From contig CAYWJT010000016.1 of the NCBI GenBank assembly GCA_964458655.1, positions 1 through 48,571 on the forward strand: DNA of 48,571 nt, written 5' to 3'. Origin of the DNA: CAYWJT01 sp964458655 (GTDB lineage: Bacteria > Acidobacteriota > Aminicenantia > Aminicenantales > Saccharicenantaceae). The notes beneath the pieces were generated by a model, which was not told where the DNA came from, did not search any database, and saw nothing but the letters and a program-made list of their open reading frames with translations. Position 1 is the first letter of the stretch. The number at the start of each line of letters is the position of its first letter. The position numbers were made by a program, and so were the translations under genes. Below are positions 25,930 through 34,390 of the stretch, piece by piece.

Positions 25930-27085
25930 TGACGCCGGACGGCCGGGTCTCGTCTTTCTTTTCTTCCTTGTGCCGCTTGGCCAGTTCGGCTTTCTCGGCC
26001 TCGTGGGCCTTCCTGAGCTCGGCCAGACGCTCCTTGAGCTTGCTTTCGACCTGGAGCTTTTCCTGCTCGCTCCTGGCCCTGGCCTTTTCGTTCTGGAACT
26101 CGCCCGTCACCTGCCTTATTTCAGCCTGATGGCTCTCTTCGAGGAGTTGTTCTTCCCGGCGCTGGTATCGCTCTATATCCTCGGTCCTGACGAGCTCGTT
26201 CCTTCTGATGACACGGCCTTCCGGGGCCGTTGGCGGAGCTGTCTCGACCTTGTCCTCGTCCACGAAGTCTTTGGGCCGGGCCGATTCGTTCCTGCTTATC
26301 TGCGGCCTGTAAACGACCACTTCCCTGCCCTGAACGCGGTCCTCCTCAGGCCGGGAGGAATCCTTAAGGGCGTGTCTTTCTACCACTTTGTTGGTCAGAC
26401 GCTGGACATGACCGAGGGGCACGCCCTCGTTGACGATCCGGTCGCCGGAATACCTGAGGTTGATGTTGAGCACGGTCATGTTGATCACGGTCATGTTGCG
26501 TTCGGGCGGGAGGACCCAGTTATAAAGTGACCTGTCGAGGAAATTGCGCCCCCTGACGAAGACCCAGTAGTGCTCGGAGACCACATAGTCCCGGCGGCCG
26601 AAGCCGTAACCGGGACGGAACTCCAGGCCGGGCGGCGCCGGCGCCCAACCGATGTAAAGGTCGCCCCAACGCCAGACGACCCAGGCCGGGGCCCAGATCA
26701 CGTCAGGCACCCAGAACCAGCCCAGCCGGCGGTCCCAGCCCCAGCGGCCGTAATGATAGACGGCCCAGCCCCAGCGCTCCAGCGAGACCCAAGTCCAGCC
26801 GTATGATGTCCAGACCCAGTGCCCTCTGGTGTAGGGCCTCCAACCGTGGCCTATGTCGCGCGGCACCCAGACATACCCGTGGGGTCGCATGTAGACCCAG
26901 ACGCCGTATGGAGCGAGGTATTCATAGAAATACCCGCTGTCCATGGGCCCGGACGAGTAATAATCGGCCGCCGGAGGAGCCGGCTTGGCCGGCGCCCGGC
27001 CGGATGTATAACGCTCCGGCACATAGATCAGGCAGCCGCCGATAAGGAGCAGCGTCAGAACCAAGCCGATGATCCTGGTTTTCAT
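25916..27085 (-). CDS. Trp/Tyr-rich lipoprotein with DUF6600-like region and coiled-coil tail
   Basis: This 389-residue protein starts with a lipoprotein signal (LVLTLLLIGGC, lipid Cys18). Residues about 45-165 are extremely rich in Trp, Tyr and Gly, with repeated GxWxWV or YGxW units (for example YGVWVYMRPHGYVWVP and HWVWTSYGWTW). This matches the pattern of DUF6600 or YXWGXW-type exported proteins of unknown function. The C-terminal part (about 290-385) is highly charged and predicted coiled coil (EKLQVESKLKERLAELRKAHEAEKAEL). It probably sits at the outer membrane; its binding partner is unknown. ATG 27085 has GGAGG upstream; three earlier in-frame codon positions give no signal peptide. 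A possible promoter and operator lie at 27166-27200. Confidence 0.75.
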   Translation of the reverse strand: MKTRIIGLVLTLLLIGGCLIYVPERYTSGRAPAKPAPPAADYYSSGPMDSGYFYEYLAPYGVWVYMRPHGYVWVPRDIGHGWRPYTRGHWVWTSYGWTWVSLERWGWAVYHYGRWGWDRRLGWFWVPDVIWAPAWVVWRWGDLYIGWAPAPPGLEFRPGYGFGRRDYVVSEHYWVFVRGRNFLDRSLYNWVLPPERNMTVINMTVLNINLRYSGDRIVNEGVPLGHVQRLTNKVVERHALKDSSRPEEDRVQGREVVVYRPQISRNESARPKDFVDEDKVETAPPTAPEGRVIRRNELVRTEDIERYQRREEQLLEESHQAEIRQVTGEFQNEKARARSEQEKLQVESKLKERLAELRKAHEAEKAELAKRHKEEKKDETRPSGVIKRR

Positions 27086-27165
27086 TTTGGCCTCCATAAA
27101 GGAATCAAGCAAGAAGCGTGCCAGCCAATCCGCCCCGGCACGCCTGGAGAAACTCCTTCATTTGC

Positions 27166-27200
27166 GTAACAAAAATGTTACAGCCGGGGCCTTTTGTCAA
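27166..27200 (-). promoter_or_regulatory. Possible -35 box and operator of the DUF6600 lipoprotein gene
   Basis: A perfect TTGACA lies at 27195-27200 (minus strand), but no good -10 occurs at normal spacing (TAACAT is 14 bases away). Exactly there sits a perfect inverted repeat, GTAACA-AAAA-TGTTAC (27166-27181), which is A/T-rich in GC-rich DNA. This arrangement suggests a regulated promoter, but the regulator is unknown. Confidence 0.4.
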
Positions 27201-27236
27201 CAATTTTTTGGCTCTATGACGAAAAGTGCAGGCTGA

Positions 27237-27299
27237 AAAACCGGGGACAGGTACCGACTATATACCAACCGCCGCTGGTCGGTACCTGTCCCCGGTTTT
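27237..27299. repeat. REP-like palindrome with 22-base perfect arms
   Basis: Arms at 27237-27258 and 27278-27299 are perfect reverse complements around a 19-base loop. The core GGGGACAGGTACC recurs in my memory as a repetitive palindrome near REP-associated tyrosine transposases in many genomes. No such transposase is in this window and I see no second copy. It lies between divergent promoters, so it is not an ordinary terminator, although the T-ended stem could act as one. Confidence 0.8.
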
Positions 27300-27308
27300 C
27301 CCCTGTGT

Positions 27309-27338
27309 TTGACTCGGCCGGTTGCCTGGCCGTAGAAT
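27309..27338 (+). promoter_or_regulatory. Predicted promoter of the first M28 peptidase
   Basis: TTGACT (27309-27314) and TAGAAT (27333-27338) are 18 bases apart, just downstream of the palindrome. The leader is about 27 bases and contains AAAAGGAG. Confidence 0.55.
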
Positions 27339-27371
27339 GGCCGCCTTAATGGCTGAAAAGGAGCTCAGCAT

Positions 27372-29477
27372 ATGAGAACAAGAAAGCCGAGCGTGATGGT
27401 CTGCTGCTTTATCGCCTGCTTCGCGACGCTGACAGCGGCCGCCGGCCGCGGGGCGGCAACCCAAGAGGAAAGCTTCAGGACGCCCTTGCCGCCGGCGTTC
27501 CTGCGGGCCATAATCAGCGAGGCTTCGGGCGAGCTGGCCTTCCAGAACGAGGTCTACCTGGCCGGGGTCAACCGCAACCGCAAGCCGGAGGAATACCGTC
27601 AGGGCTACTTCGAAACGGCTTTCCTGCTCGAGCGCCTCAAGGAATACGGCCTCGACGAAGCAGCCGTGATCGACCTGCCGGTTTCGTCGAAATCCACCTG
27701 GGACGCCGAGGAAGCCGAACTCTGGCTGACCGAGCCGGAACCAGAGAAGATCGCCGACCTCAAAGAGGTGCCAGCCTGCCTCGCTTCCGGCAGCAGCAGC
27801 GCCGACGTCACGGCCGAGCTGGTCTACGTCGGGCCCGGCAACAGGGAAGAGCACTATGCCGGCAGGGACGTCAAGGGGAAGGTCGTCCTGGTCAACGGAG
27901 CGCCCGACCCCGCCCGGCGCCTGGCCGTGGAAAAGCTCGGAGCCGCCGGCGTCGTGGCCTGGTCCTCGAGCCATCCCGAGTTCGACCGCGACCAGGTGGG
28001 CTGGAACTCGATCCGGACCGGGGAAAAGGATAAGCCTACGTTCGCCTTCATGGTCTCGGAGCGCCGCGGCCAAGAGCTCCGCGACCGGCTGGAGCGCGGC
28101 GACCGGATAGAGGTCCGGGCCTTCGTCAGGGCCCGGCAGGTCGAGGGCTATAAGGAGCAGATGGTCATGGGCCTGCTTCGCGGAGCCGAGCGGCCTGAGG
28201 AGGAGCTGGTCTTCGTGGCCCATCTTTTCGAGGGCTTCGCCAAGCAGGGCGCCAACGACAACACCTCTGGCTGCACCGCCATACTGGAAACGGCCCGGGT
28301 GCTTAAGAAGCTCACCGCGGAGGGCCGGCTGCCGGCGCTGAAGCGCTCGGTGCGCTTCCTGTTCGTGCCCGAGATCTCGGGCTCGGCCGCCTATCTAAAA
28401 CTCAATCCCGAGGTCAGGAAAAGGATGTTCGCCTGCGTCAACATGGACATGGTCGGGGAAGGCCTGGTCAAGAACCTGAGCTGGTTCCGCCTCTACCAGA
28501 CGCCGCGCTCGCTGCCGAGTTACCTGAACGATGTGGCCGTTTCGCTGGTCGAGTGGATGGGGGAGTCGCAGAAGGCGGCGCAGGAGTCAGGCTGGCGCTC
28601 CGGCGCGATACTGGCGCCGACCGGCTCGCGCGACCCGTTCTATTACCAGGTGGAGCCCTATGAGGGCGGCAGCGACCACATCGTCTTCATAAGGGAAGGC
28701 ATCCCGGCGGTCTTCTTCAACGTCTGGCCCGACCAGTGGTATCACACCGACCGGGACACCGTCGACAAGTCCGACCCGACCCAGTTCAAAAGGACCGTCG
28801 TCCTGTCTTCGGCGCTGGCCGCGCTGCTGGCCAACGCCGGTCCGGCCGAGGCGGAAAGGTTCGCGGCCGAGGTTTCGAGCCGCGGCCTGGCCCGTCTGGC
28901 CGCCGACAAGAAGAAAGCCGAGAGCTACATCCTCGGCGCCGCCGCCGATAAGGTCCACGAGGCCCTAAGGGAAGCCAGGGTCGTCGTCAACCAGGCTGTC
29001 GCGCGCGAGAAGGCAACCCTGGTCTCGGCCGGCTTTTTCGCGGGAAGTTCGTCCGAATGGAGCGGACTCCTGGTTCAGCGCTTCAAGGCCCTGGACGGCT
29101 TCAAGCAGGCCTGGCTGGCCGAGGTGGAGGCGCTTTACGGCCGGCGGCTCAAGGCGCTCGGGCTGAAGCCCGCGGTCCCCCAGGCCGGCGAAACGGAGCT
29201 GAGGCTGAGCCGGCTCGTCCCCGCGGCCACGGAAAAGCTGCGCTCCACGATGGGCATCTGGCAGCTGCGCGCCGAGCTGCAGGCGCTCAACTACCAGCCG
29301 GCGCCGGCCGTCATGTCCGTGGAGGGCGAGATACGGGCCTTCATCGACGGAAGGCGGTCGATACTTGAGATCCGGGACGCCGTCTCGGCCGAGTTCGAGC
29401 CTCTCAAGCTCGAGGACGTGGAAAAGCTCTTCCAGGCCTACGAGAAACTCGGCCTGGTCGCGATCAGGAAGAAGTGA
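27372..29477 (+). CDS. Exported M28-family (DUF4910-like) aminopeptidase
   Basis: This 701-residue secreted metallopeptidase has a signal peptide (about 1-30), a protease-associated domain around 150-255 (YAGRDVKGKVVLVNGAP, KLGAAGVVAW) and an M28 zinc domain. Metal ligands can be followed as His in VAHLFEG, Asp in GANDNTSG, Glu in VPEISGS, Asp in VNMDMVGE and His in QWYHTDRDTVD. The E-I-S-G pattern in place of the usual EE-G suggests the DUF4910-type branch. A C-terminal segment of about 50 residues (GEIRAFIDGRRSILEIRDAV...) looks like a winged-helix add-on. ATG 27372 has AAAAGGAG about nine bases upstream. It should trim peptides outside the inner membrane. Confidence 0.85.
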   Translation: MRTRKPSVMVCCFIACFATLTAAAGRGAATQEESFRTPLPPAFLRAIISEASGELAFQNEVYLAGVNRNRKPEEYRQGYFETAFLLERLKEYGLDEAAVIDLPVSSKSTWDAEEAELWLTEPEPEKIADLKEVPACLASGSSSADVTAELVYVGPGNREEHYAGRDVKGKVVLVNGAPDPARRLAVEKLGAAGVVAWSSSHPEFDRDQVGWNSIRTGEKDKPTFAFMVSERRGQELRDRLERGDRIEVRAFVRARQVEGYKEQMVMGLLRGAERPEEELVFVAHLFEGFAKQGANDNTSGCTAILETARVLKKLTAEGRLPALKRSVRFLFVPEISGSAAYLKLNPEVRKRMFACVNMDMVGEGLVKNLSWFRLYQTPRSLPSYLNDVAVSLVEWMGESQKAAQESGWRSGAILAPTGSRDPFYYQVEPYEGGSDHIVFIREGIPAVFFNVWPDQWYHTDRDTVDKSDPTQFKRTVVLSSALAALLANAGPAEAERFAAEVSSRGLARLAADKKKAESYILGAAADKVHEALREARVVVNQAVAREKATLVSAGFFAGSSSEWSGLLVQRFKALDGFKQAWLAEVEALYGRRLKALGLKPAVPQAGETELRLSRLVPAATEKLRSTMGIWQLRAELQALNYQPAPAVMSVEGEIRAFIDGRRSILEIRDAVSAEFEPLKLEDVEKLFQAYEKLGLVAIRKK

Positions 29478-29495
29478 GGGGGCGCCGGCGGCCGG

Positions 29496-30110
29496 CTACT
29501 TGGAGAAGAGCTTTTCGAGGACCGGCATCAGGTCCAGCATCTTCTCGAATTCGATGAGCGGGATGTTCCGGGCCTTGGCTATGGCCGAGAAGCGGCCGTC
29601 GGAGTTGCCTTCCTTGTAGACGAGAAGCAGGTCGGAGGCCGGGGCCACGGCGTCGATGCTTTGCTCGTCGGTTGTATCCCCGGCCGCGGCGCCCTGGGCC
29701 CGCCTTTTCAGGCCTTCGACGTGGGCGCCGACGACCCTGACGCCCAGCTTGCGGGCTTCGGCGATCAGGGCGGAAACGCGGCTTACCTCGTCGTCGATGG
29801 AGATGCCGGCCGCGCCCATGCCTTTGAGGCTCGCGCCCATGACCACGATCATGGTCTTGTACGGAGAACCCGCCTTGGCCCTGGTCTGCAGGGTCTCAGC
29901 GGTCGCCAGGGGCTCGAGGTCGTAGGCGATCTTCAGCCGCTGGACAAGGACCTTGACCGTGGTCGGGCCCGGGCTCTGTCCGCAGGACGTGATGAGCACC
30001 GGGGCCTCGTAGCCCGCGACCTGCTGACACTCGGCCTTCAGGGCCGCGCCGCAGGCTATCATAATAAACGCCGCTAAGAGCGTGATCAGCCGTCTTTCCG
30101 TTCTTTCCAT
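29496..30110 (-). CDS. DUF6305-like exported protein
   Basis: This 204-residue protein has an N-terminal signal peptide (about 1-28). The remainder looks like a compact Rossmann-like alpha/beta domain: ITSCGQSPGPTTVKVLVQRL, TMIVVMGASLKGMGAAGISIDDEVSRVSALIAEARKLGV, and SDLLLVYKEGNSDGRFSAIAKARNIPLIEF. I recognise this as the DUF6305 pattern, whose function is unknown. The glycine-rich MGASLKGMGAAG loop could bind a phosphate or small ligand, but that is only inference. ATG 30110 has AAGGAG upstream and a good promoter at 30143-30171. It converges with the M28 gene, leaving an 18-base gap. Confidence 0.65.
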   Translation of the reverse strand: MERTERRLITLLAAFIMIACGAALKAECQQVAGYEAPVLITSCGQSPGPTTVKVLVQRLKIAYDLEPLATAETLQTRAKAGSPYKTMIVVMGASLKGMGAAGISIDDEVSRVSALIAEARKLGVRVVGAHVEGLKRRAQGAAAGDTTDEQSIDAVAPASDLLLVYKEGNSDGRFSAIAKARNIPLIEFEKMLDLMPVLEKLFSK

Positions 30111-30142
30111 GTCAGGCTCCTTGTCAGGGACGTTACTCCTTA

Positions 30143-30171
30143 ATCTTATGTCAGAGCGCCGCGAAGGTCAA
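30143..30171 (-). promoter_or_regulatory. Predicted promoter of the DUF6305-like gene
   Basis: On the minus strand TTGACC (30166-30171) and TAAGAT (30143-30148) are 17 bases apart, leaving a leader of about 27 bases with AAGGAG before ATG 30110. Confidence 0.6.
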
Positions 30172-30238
30172 ACAGGTCGGGCGCCTGACGGGCGGATGCT
30201 GTTTTCCCCCGGTGTCCGTTCGGCTCCTGTCCCTTCGT

Positions 30239-30955
30239 TTATCTGGCCAGAAGTTCCCTGAGCCGAATGGCGTTCGTCACCGCCCGGGCCTGGTAGTCGT
30301 TGTTGAAATAGACGAAGGTTTCCGGGGCCGCCAGCGACTTTATCCGACTGGCCCACTCCTCGAGCTCCGTCTCCGAGTACTCATACCGGTAGCCGCCGGT
30401 CAGGCCGTGGAAGCGGAAATAGGCCGTCGCCGAAGTCAGGACCACGGCGGGCGGGACCTTGCTCGAGGACACGACGCAGCAGGAGGTCCGGTAGGAACGG
30501 AGCAGGCCGTAAACCTCTTCTGCGTACCAGCTGGGGTGGCGGAACTCTATGACGTTGCGGAACTCCGGCGAGAGAACCGAGAGGAATTCCTTCAGCAGGA
30601 CGTCGTCGCGCGCGAGCGACGGCGGCAGCTGGAAAAGGACGCAGCCGAGTTTGCCTCCGAGCGCCCCGGCCAGCCGGTAGAAGAAGGCGACCTCGTGGCC
30701 GGCCTTCTTCAGCCGCTTGAGGTGGGTGATCTCCCGGTTGGCCTTCAGGCTGAAGACGAAACCGTCGGGCGTGTGCTCGACCCAGCTCCTGAGGACGGCC
30801 GGCTTGGGGAAGCGGTAAAACGTCATGTTGATCTCGACGGTGTCGAAGCGGCCGGAGTAATAGGCCAGCCATTCTCCGGAGGGAAGGCCGGCCGGGTAGA
30901 ACCTTGGCCGCCAGCCGGGATAGCTCCAGCCCGACGTGCCGACCCTGACGTCCAT
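30239..30955 (-). CDS. DUF72 (YecE-like) protein
   Basis: This 238-residue protein has the DUF72 TIM-barrel signatures: VGTSGWSYPGW at the start, FDTVEINMTFYRFP, FSLKANREITHLKRL, GCVLFQLPPS, IEFRHPSWY, YFRFHGLTGGY and VYFNNDYQARAVTNA at the end. The conserved His, Asn and Asp positions suggest an enzyme, but no activity is established for the family. The start codon lies nine bases after the OmpA-family stop on the same strand, so it is probably co-transcribed with it. The functional link is not evident. Confidence 0.92.
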   Translation of the reverse strand: MDVRVGTSGWSYPGWRPRFYPAGLPSGEWLAYYSGRFDTVEINMTFYRFPKPAVLRSWVEHTPDGFVFSLKANREITHLKRLKKAGHEVAFFYRLAGALGGKLGCVLFQLPPSLARDDVLLKEFLSVLSPEFRNVIEFRHPSWYAEEVYGLLRSYRTSCCVVSSSKVPPAVVLTSATAYFRFHGLTGGYRYEYSETELEEWASRIKSLAAPETFVYFNNDYQARAVTNAIRLRELLAR

Positions 30956-30964
30956 CGCTTGCGC

Positions 30965-32416
30965 TTACGGCGACTTGGCCGCCTGCGTGAGCACGACCTC
31001 GACGCGCCGGTTCCTGGCCCGGTTGGCTTCGGTGTCGTTGGGCGCCACGGGATTGGCCGGGCCGTAGCCGACGTAGCTCATCCGGCTCTCGGCGACACCC
31101 TGGCTCCTGAGGAAGTTATAGACGGCCTTGGCCCGCTCGGTGGACAAGGCCAGGTTGCGCTCGTCCGACCCCGAGGAATCGGTGTAGCCCTCGATGCTCA
31201 GGTTCATGTTGGAGAAGACCATCAGGATGCCGGCCAGCTTGGCCAGCGTGAGCTGGGACGGGAGCTTCAGGGTAGCCTGGTTCAGGTCGAACAGGATGCC
31301 GGGCAGACTGACGATGACGCCGCGGGCCGTTTCGTTGGTCTCGGCCACGGTGGAGAGCGCCCCCTTGAGCATCCCGGCCAGCTCGTCCCGTTCTTTGCGC
31401 AGGGCCTCGCGCTCGGCTGCGATCCGCTGCAGCTCGGCCGCGATGCTGTCCCGTTCGGCGGCCAACCGGTCGCGCTCGCCGGCGAGCTCGCGTGATTCCC
31501 TGGCCAGGGCTTCGCGCTGGGCGGCCACCTCCTGGAGCTCGCGCTGGATGCGCTGCGCTTCCGTCTCGGCCGTGACGGCGCGCTGTTCCAGGGCGGCCTT
31601 TTCGGCCAGCCGCTTGGCCTCGGCTTCGGCTGCGGCCTTGGCCTCGGCGGCCTGCGTCGTTTCCTTTATCGCCCGCGAGGCCTGGGCCAGGGCCACCCGC
31701 GCCACCTCGGCCGCCTGCTTCCTGTTGCCTCCCGGTCTGGCCAGGGTCACGGCCTTGGCCAGCGCGGCCTTGGCCTCGGCGACAGCCTTGGGGTTGACCT
31801 CTTCGGCCTTCATCTTTTCAGCCATGGCCACGGCCTTCTGGGCCTGCTTGATGGCCACCGGCGTGTCGTCGCTGTACTGGACGCCCGAGATGGTTTCCAG
31901 GGCCGGCCGGGCGTCCGCCTGGAAATTGGAAAAGGCGAAGGGCGTCACGACAACATTGGGCATGGCGACCTCGCCGGAGACGAAGATGACGACGTCGTTG
32001 GGCCTGGTCCGGGCCGCGATAGGTTCGGCCGTGACCATCAGGGCGAAGATCCTGTTGGACGTAAAATAGGTCTGGCTGCCCGAGCAGTCCCTGGTCTCGA
32101 CGACCACCTCGCCTAGGTTGTCCGCTTCGCCCTGGACAGTGACCGCCCAGAGGACGTAGGTCGTGATGTCGCCGCCGAAAAGGACGGCCGGCTCCATCTT
32201 CTGGAAGTTTAAGTTTATCGAGGCCCTCCCTTTATCGTAGCTAACGATGGCCCGTATGGACGCCCTGGACGGCGCCGCGGCGGTCCTGGCGAAGCCGATA
32301 TCGACGGATCTGCCTGATGGGTAAGCGATAGCCTTGAGGTTGACTTCGGCGAAGGCCGCTGCGCTCAAGGCGGCGACCGCCGCGAGCAGGAAGACCAGCC
32401 GTTTGATTCGAGCCAT
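30965..32416 (-). CDS. OmpA-family protein with a long coiled-coil region
   Basis: This exported 483-residue protein has a signal peptide (about 1-23) and a beta-rich N-terminal domain (24-165) that I do not recognise. An Ala/Glu/Arg-rich coiled coil runs from about 200 to 350. The C-terminal OmpA domain includes LNQATLKLPSQLTLAKLAGIL, IEGYTDSSGSDERNLALSTERAKAV and the closing NRARNRRVEVVL, which binds peptidoglycan. It probably links an envelope structure to the cell wall; no outer-membrane barrel is visible. ATG 32416 has GGAGG upstream. Its promoter is at 32476-32505. The DUF72 gene follows after nine bases. Confidence 0.88.
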   Translation of the reverse strand: MARIKRLVFLLAAVAALSAAAFAEVNLKAIAYPSGRSVDIGFARTAAAPSRASIRAIVSYDKGRASINLNFQKMEPAVLFGGDITTYVLWAVTVQGEADNLGEVVVETRDCSGSQTYFTSNRIFALMVTAEPIAARTRPNDVVIFVSGEVAMPNVVVTPFAFSNFQADARPALETISGVQYSDDTPVAIKQAQKAVAMAEKMKAEEVNPKAVAEAKAALAKAVTLARPGGNRKQAAEVARVALAQASRAIKETTQAAEAKAAAEAEAKRLAEKAALEQRAVTAETEAQRIQRELQEVAAQREALARESRELAGERDRLAAERDSIAAELQRIAAEREALRKERDELAGMLKGALSTVAETNETARGVIVSLPGILFDLNQATLKLPSQLTLAKLAGILMVFSNMNLSIEGYTDSSGSDERNLALSTERAKAVYNFLRSQGVAESRMSYVGYGPANPVAPNDTEANRARNRRVEVVLTQAAKSP

Positions 32417-32475
32417 TTTTCCCTCCTTGGAAGATCAGGCGCGGCCTTTCCCCTCCGCTCCGATGTTCCGTCGCC

Positions 32476-32505
32476 ATTTTAGATTGAGCCTGAAAATCAA
32501 GTCAA
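32476..32505 (-). promoter_or_regulatory. Predicted promoter of the OmpA-family gene
   Basis: On the minus strand TTGACT (32500-32505) and TAAAAT (32476-32481) are 18 bases apart, with a leader of about 53 bases. It is back-to-back with the promoter of the second M28 gene. Confidence 0.6.
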
Positions 32506-32518
32506 GCCGGAGGCCGTT

Positions 32519-32548
32519 TTGAACTCCGCGGCCGCGGTGTGCTAACAT
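32519..32548 (+). promoter_or_regulatory. Predicted extended -10 promoter of the second M28 gene
   Basis: TTGAAC (32519-32524) and TAACAT (32543-32548) are 18 bases apart. The -10 is preceded by GTGTGC, the same GTGCTAA element seen near 15715 and 34373. The leader is about 31 bases with GGAGG before ATG 32586. Confidence 0.55.
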
Positions 32549-32585
32549 CTGGGCCTCCCGTCGCGCGGGAGAGCAAGGAGGTCCC

Positions 32586-34241
32586 ATGGCCCGATCGCGT
32601 CGTTTCAGCGTTCTCGTTTACGTCCTTCTGGCGGCCGTGCTGAGCTGCGTATCCTGCGGGGGCGGCGGGTCCGGCCCGCAGCCGGTCACGACCGACGAGA
32701 TCCTCCGTCACATCAGGTATCTTTCCGACGACCTGCTGGAGGGCAGGGCGGTCGGCAGCCGTGGCATAGAACTCGCAGCCGCCTATCAGGAGGACTTTTT
32801 CCGGACGTTCGGCCTGGAACCGGCTTTCGGCTCGAGCTACAGGCAGAACTTCCTCCTGCGGGGCGTCCGGCCTGACGTCCAGGCCGTCCTCAAAGTGGGC
32901 TCGAAGTCGGCGGTCCTGACGCCGGCCCTGTTCCAGGATTTCGTCGCCGGCACCAGGCGGCAGGACGGCCCGGCCGAGGTCGCGGGCGAGCTGGTCTATT
33001 GCGGCTACATGATCCAGGCGCCGGAGCGCGGCTGGGACGACATCAAGGGGGCCGACCTCAAAGGCAAGGTCCTGCTCTGCGAGATAAACGAGCCGGGCAA
33101 TTTCCCCGGGGGCGTCTTCGACGGCGAGGACATGACCTATTACGGCCGCTGGGTCTATAAGTTCGAGAAGGCCGACGAGCTCGGCGCGGCCGGCGTCCTC
33201 ATCATCCACGACGCCAAGGGCGCCGCTTACGGCTGGGACGTCGTGCGCAACGGCTGGACCAAGGAGCGCTTCTTCCTCCCCGACAGGGAGCCGCGGCTGG
33301 GCTTCGAAGGCTGGGTCTCGGGGCCGCTCGCGGAAGAGATGTTCAAGGCCGCCGGCCTGGACCGTCAGGCCCTGCTCCGCCGGGCCGAGGCCCCCGATTT
33401 CGCGCCGGTTGCGACCGGGCTGACGGTGAGCGTCAGGCAGCAGCCGTCGTTCAGGACGGTCGAAGCCGCCAACCTGGCCGGGATAGTCAGGGCCGGCCAC
33501 AGAAAAGCCCGGGGCCGCATGATCATAGTCTCGGCGCACTACGACCATCTGGGGACAGACCCGCTGGCCGACGGCGACCGCGTCTACAACGGAGCGGTGG
33601 ACAACTGCTCGGCGAGCGCCGCGATGCTGGCTCTGGCCTCGTATTATGTCAGGCGGCCCGAAAGCCTCAGGGACGACGTTTGCTTCGCGGCCGTCACGGC
33701 CGAGGAGGAGGGCCTGCTCGGTTCGGACCACTTCGCCAGGCACCTGCCCTTTCCCGCGGACAGCGTCCTGGCCGACATCAACTTCGAGATGACCAACGTC
33801 TGGGGGGAAACCGAGGATGTCTTCGCCGTCGGTGCCGACCATTCCGAGCTCGAGGACGTCTGCCGGACCGCGGCCGAGAAGATGGGCTTGCGCTACATCC
33901 CGGAAAGGAACCGGGAGCTGGGCTTCTTCTTCCGCTCCGACCAGTTCAGCTTCGTCAGGGCCGGCATCCCGGCGGTCTGGCTGCACCAGGGCGTCGTCTC
34001 CCGGGGACCGGACAAGGACTTCGTGAAAAGGAAGTTCGAGGAATACCAGCGGACCAGGTACCACAAGGTGAGCGACGAGATAGAGGCGGACTGGGACCTG
34101 CGCGGGACGCTGCAGATCATCGACTGGGCCAGGACGATCATCGGGCTCCTTTCCGAGCGGGAGGAACCGCCCGCCTTCCGGCCGTCGAGCCCTTTCAAGA
34201 GGAAGCAGGCGCCGGCCGACGCGACCGTCGCCTTCAAATAG
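32586..34241 (+). CDS. M28-family peptidase lipoprotein
   Basis: This 551-residue, lipid-anchored metallopeptidase has a leader ending VLAAVLSCVSC-like, with two possible lipid Cys near 21-24. A protease-associated insert spans about 120-260 and an M28 zinc domain about 300-530. Metal ligands are His in SAHYDHLG, Asp in NGAVDNCSAS, the Glu pair in TAEEEGLLGS, Glu in NFEMTN and His in RYHKVSDE. This is the canonical M28 order, so it should be an active aminopeptidase at the outer or periplasmic membrane face. It differs from the first M28 gene in lacking the C-terminal add-on. ATG 32586 has GGAGG seven bases upstream. Confidence 0.9.
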   Translation: MARSRRFSVLVYVLLAAVLSCVSCGGGGSGPQPVTTDEILRHIRYLSDDLLEGRAVGSRGIELAAAYQEDFFRTFGLEPAFGSSYRQNFLLRGVRPDVQAVLKVGSKSAVLTPALFQDFVAGTRRQDGPAEVAGELVYCGYMIQAPERGWDDIKGADLKGKVLLCEINEPGNFPGGVFDGEDMTYYGRWVYKFEKADELGAAGVLIIHDAKGAAYGWDVVRNGWTKERFFLPDREPRLGFEGWVSGPLAEEMFKAAGLDRQALLRRAEAPDFAPVATGLTVSVRQQPSFRTVEAANLAGIVRAGHRKARGRMIIVSAHYDHLGTDPLADGDRVYNGAVDNCSASAAMLALASYYVRRPESLRDDVCFAAVTAEEEGLLGSDHFARHLPFPADSVLADINFEMTNVWGETEDVFAVGADHSELEDVCRTAAEKMGLRYIPERNRELGFFFRSDQFSFVRAGIPAVWLHQGVVSRGPDKDFVKRKFEEYQRTRYHKVSDEIEADWDLRGTLQIIDWARTIIGLLSEREEPPAFRPSSPFKRKQAPADATVAFK

Positions 34242-34353
34242 CTCTCTTCTGTGAAGTAAAATCCATTTTCAATTTCGGACATGTCCATCGTCCTCCCACG
34301 GCCATTCCGCTCCCAGGGCTTGGACTACCTTTTGCGTGACCCGACGCGGCTGC

Positions 34354-34382
34354 TTGTTTCCGCGCGGCCGATGTGCTAATAT
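34354..34382 (+). promoter_or_regulatory. Predicted promoter giving a leaderless transcript
   Basis: TTGTTT (34354-34359) and TAATAT (34377-34382) are 17 bases apart, with GTGC before the -10 box. The start would fall at about 34389-34391, that is at the ATG itself, so the messenger would have no leader. Confidence 0.5.
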
Positions 34383-34390
34383 TCCCGTCA

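Noticed and set aside
27237..27299. The palindrome as a simple terminator
   Set aside because: Genes on both sides point away from it, so there is no transcript for it to end, and the loop is long for an intrinsic terminator.
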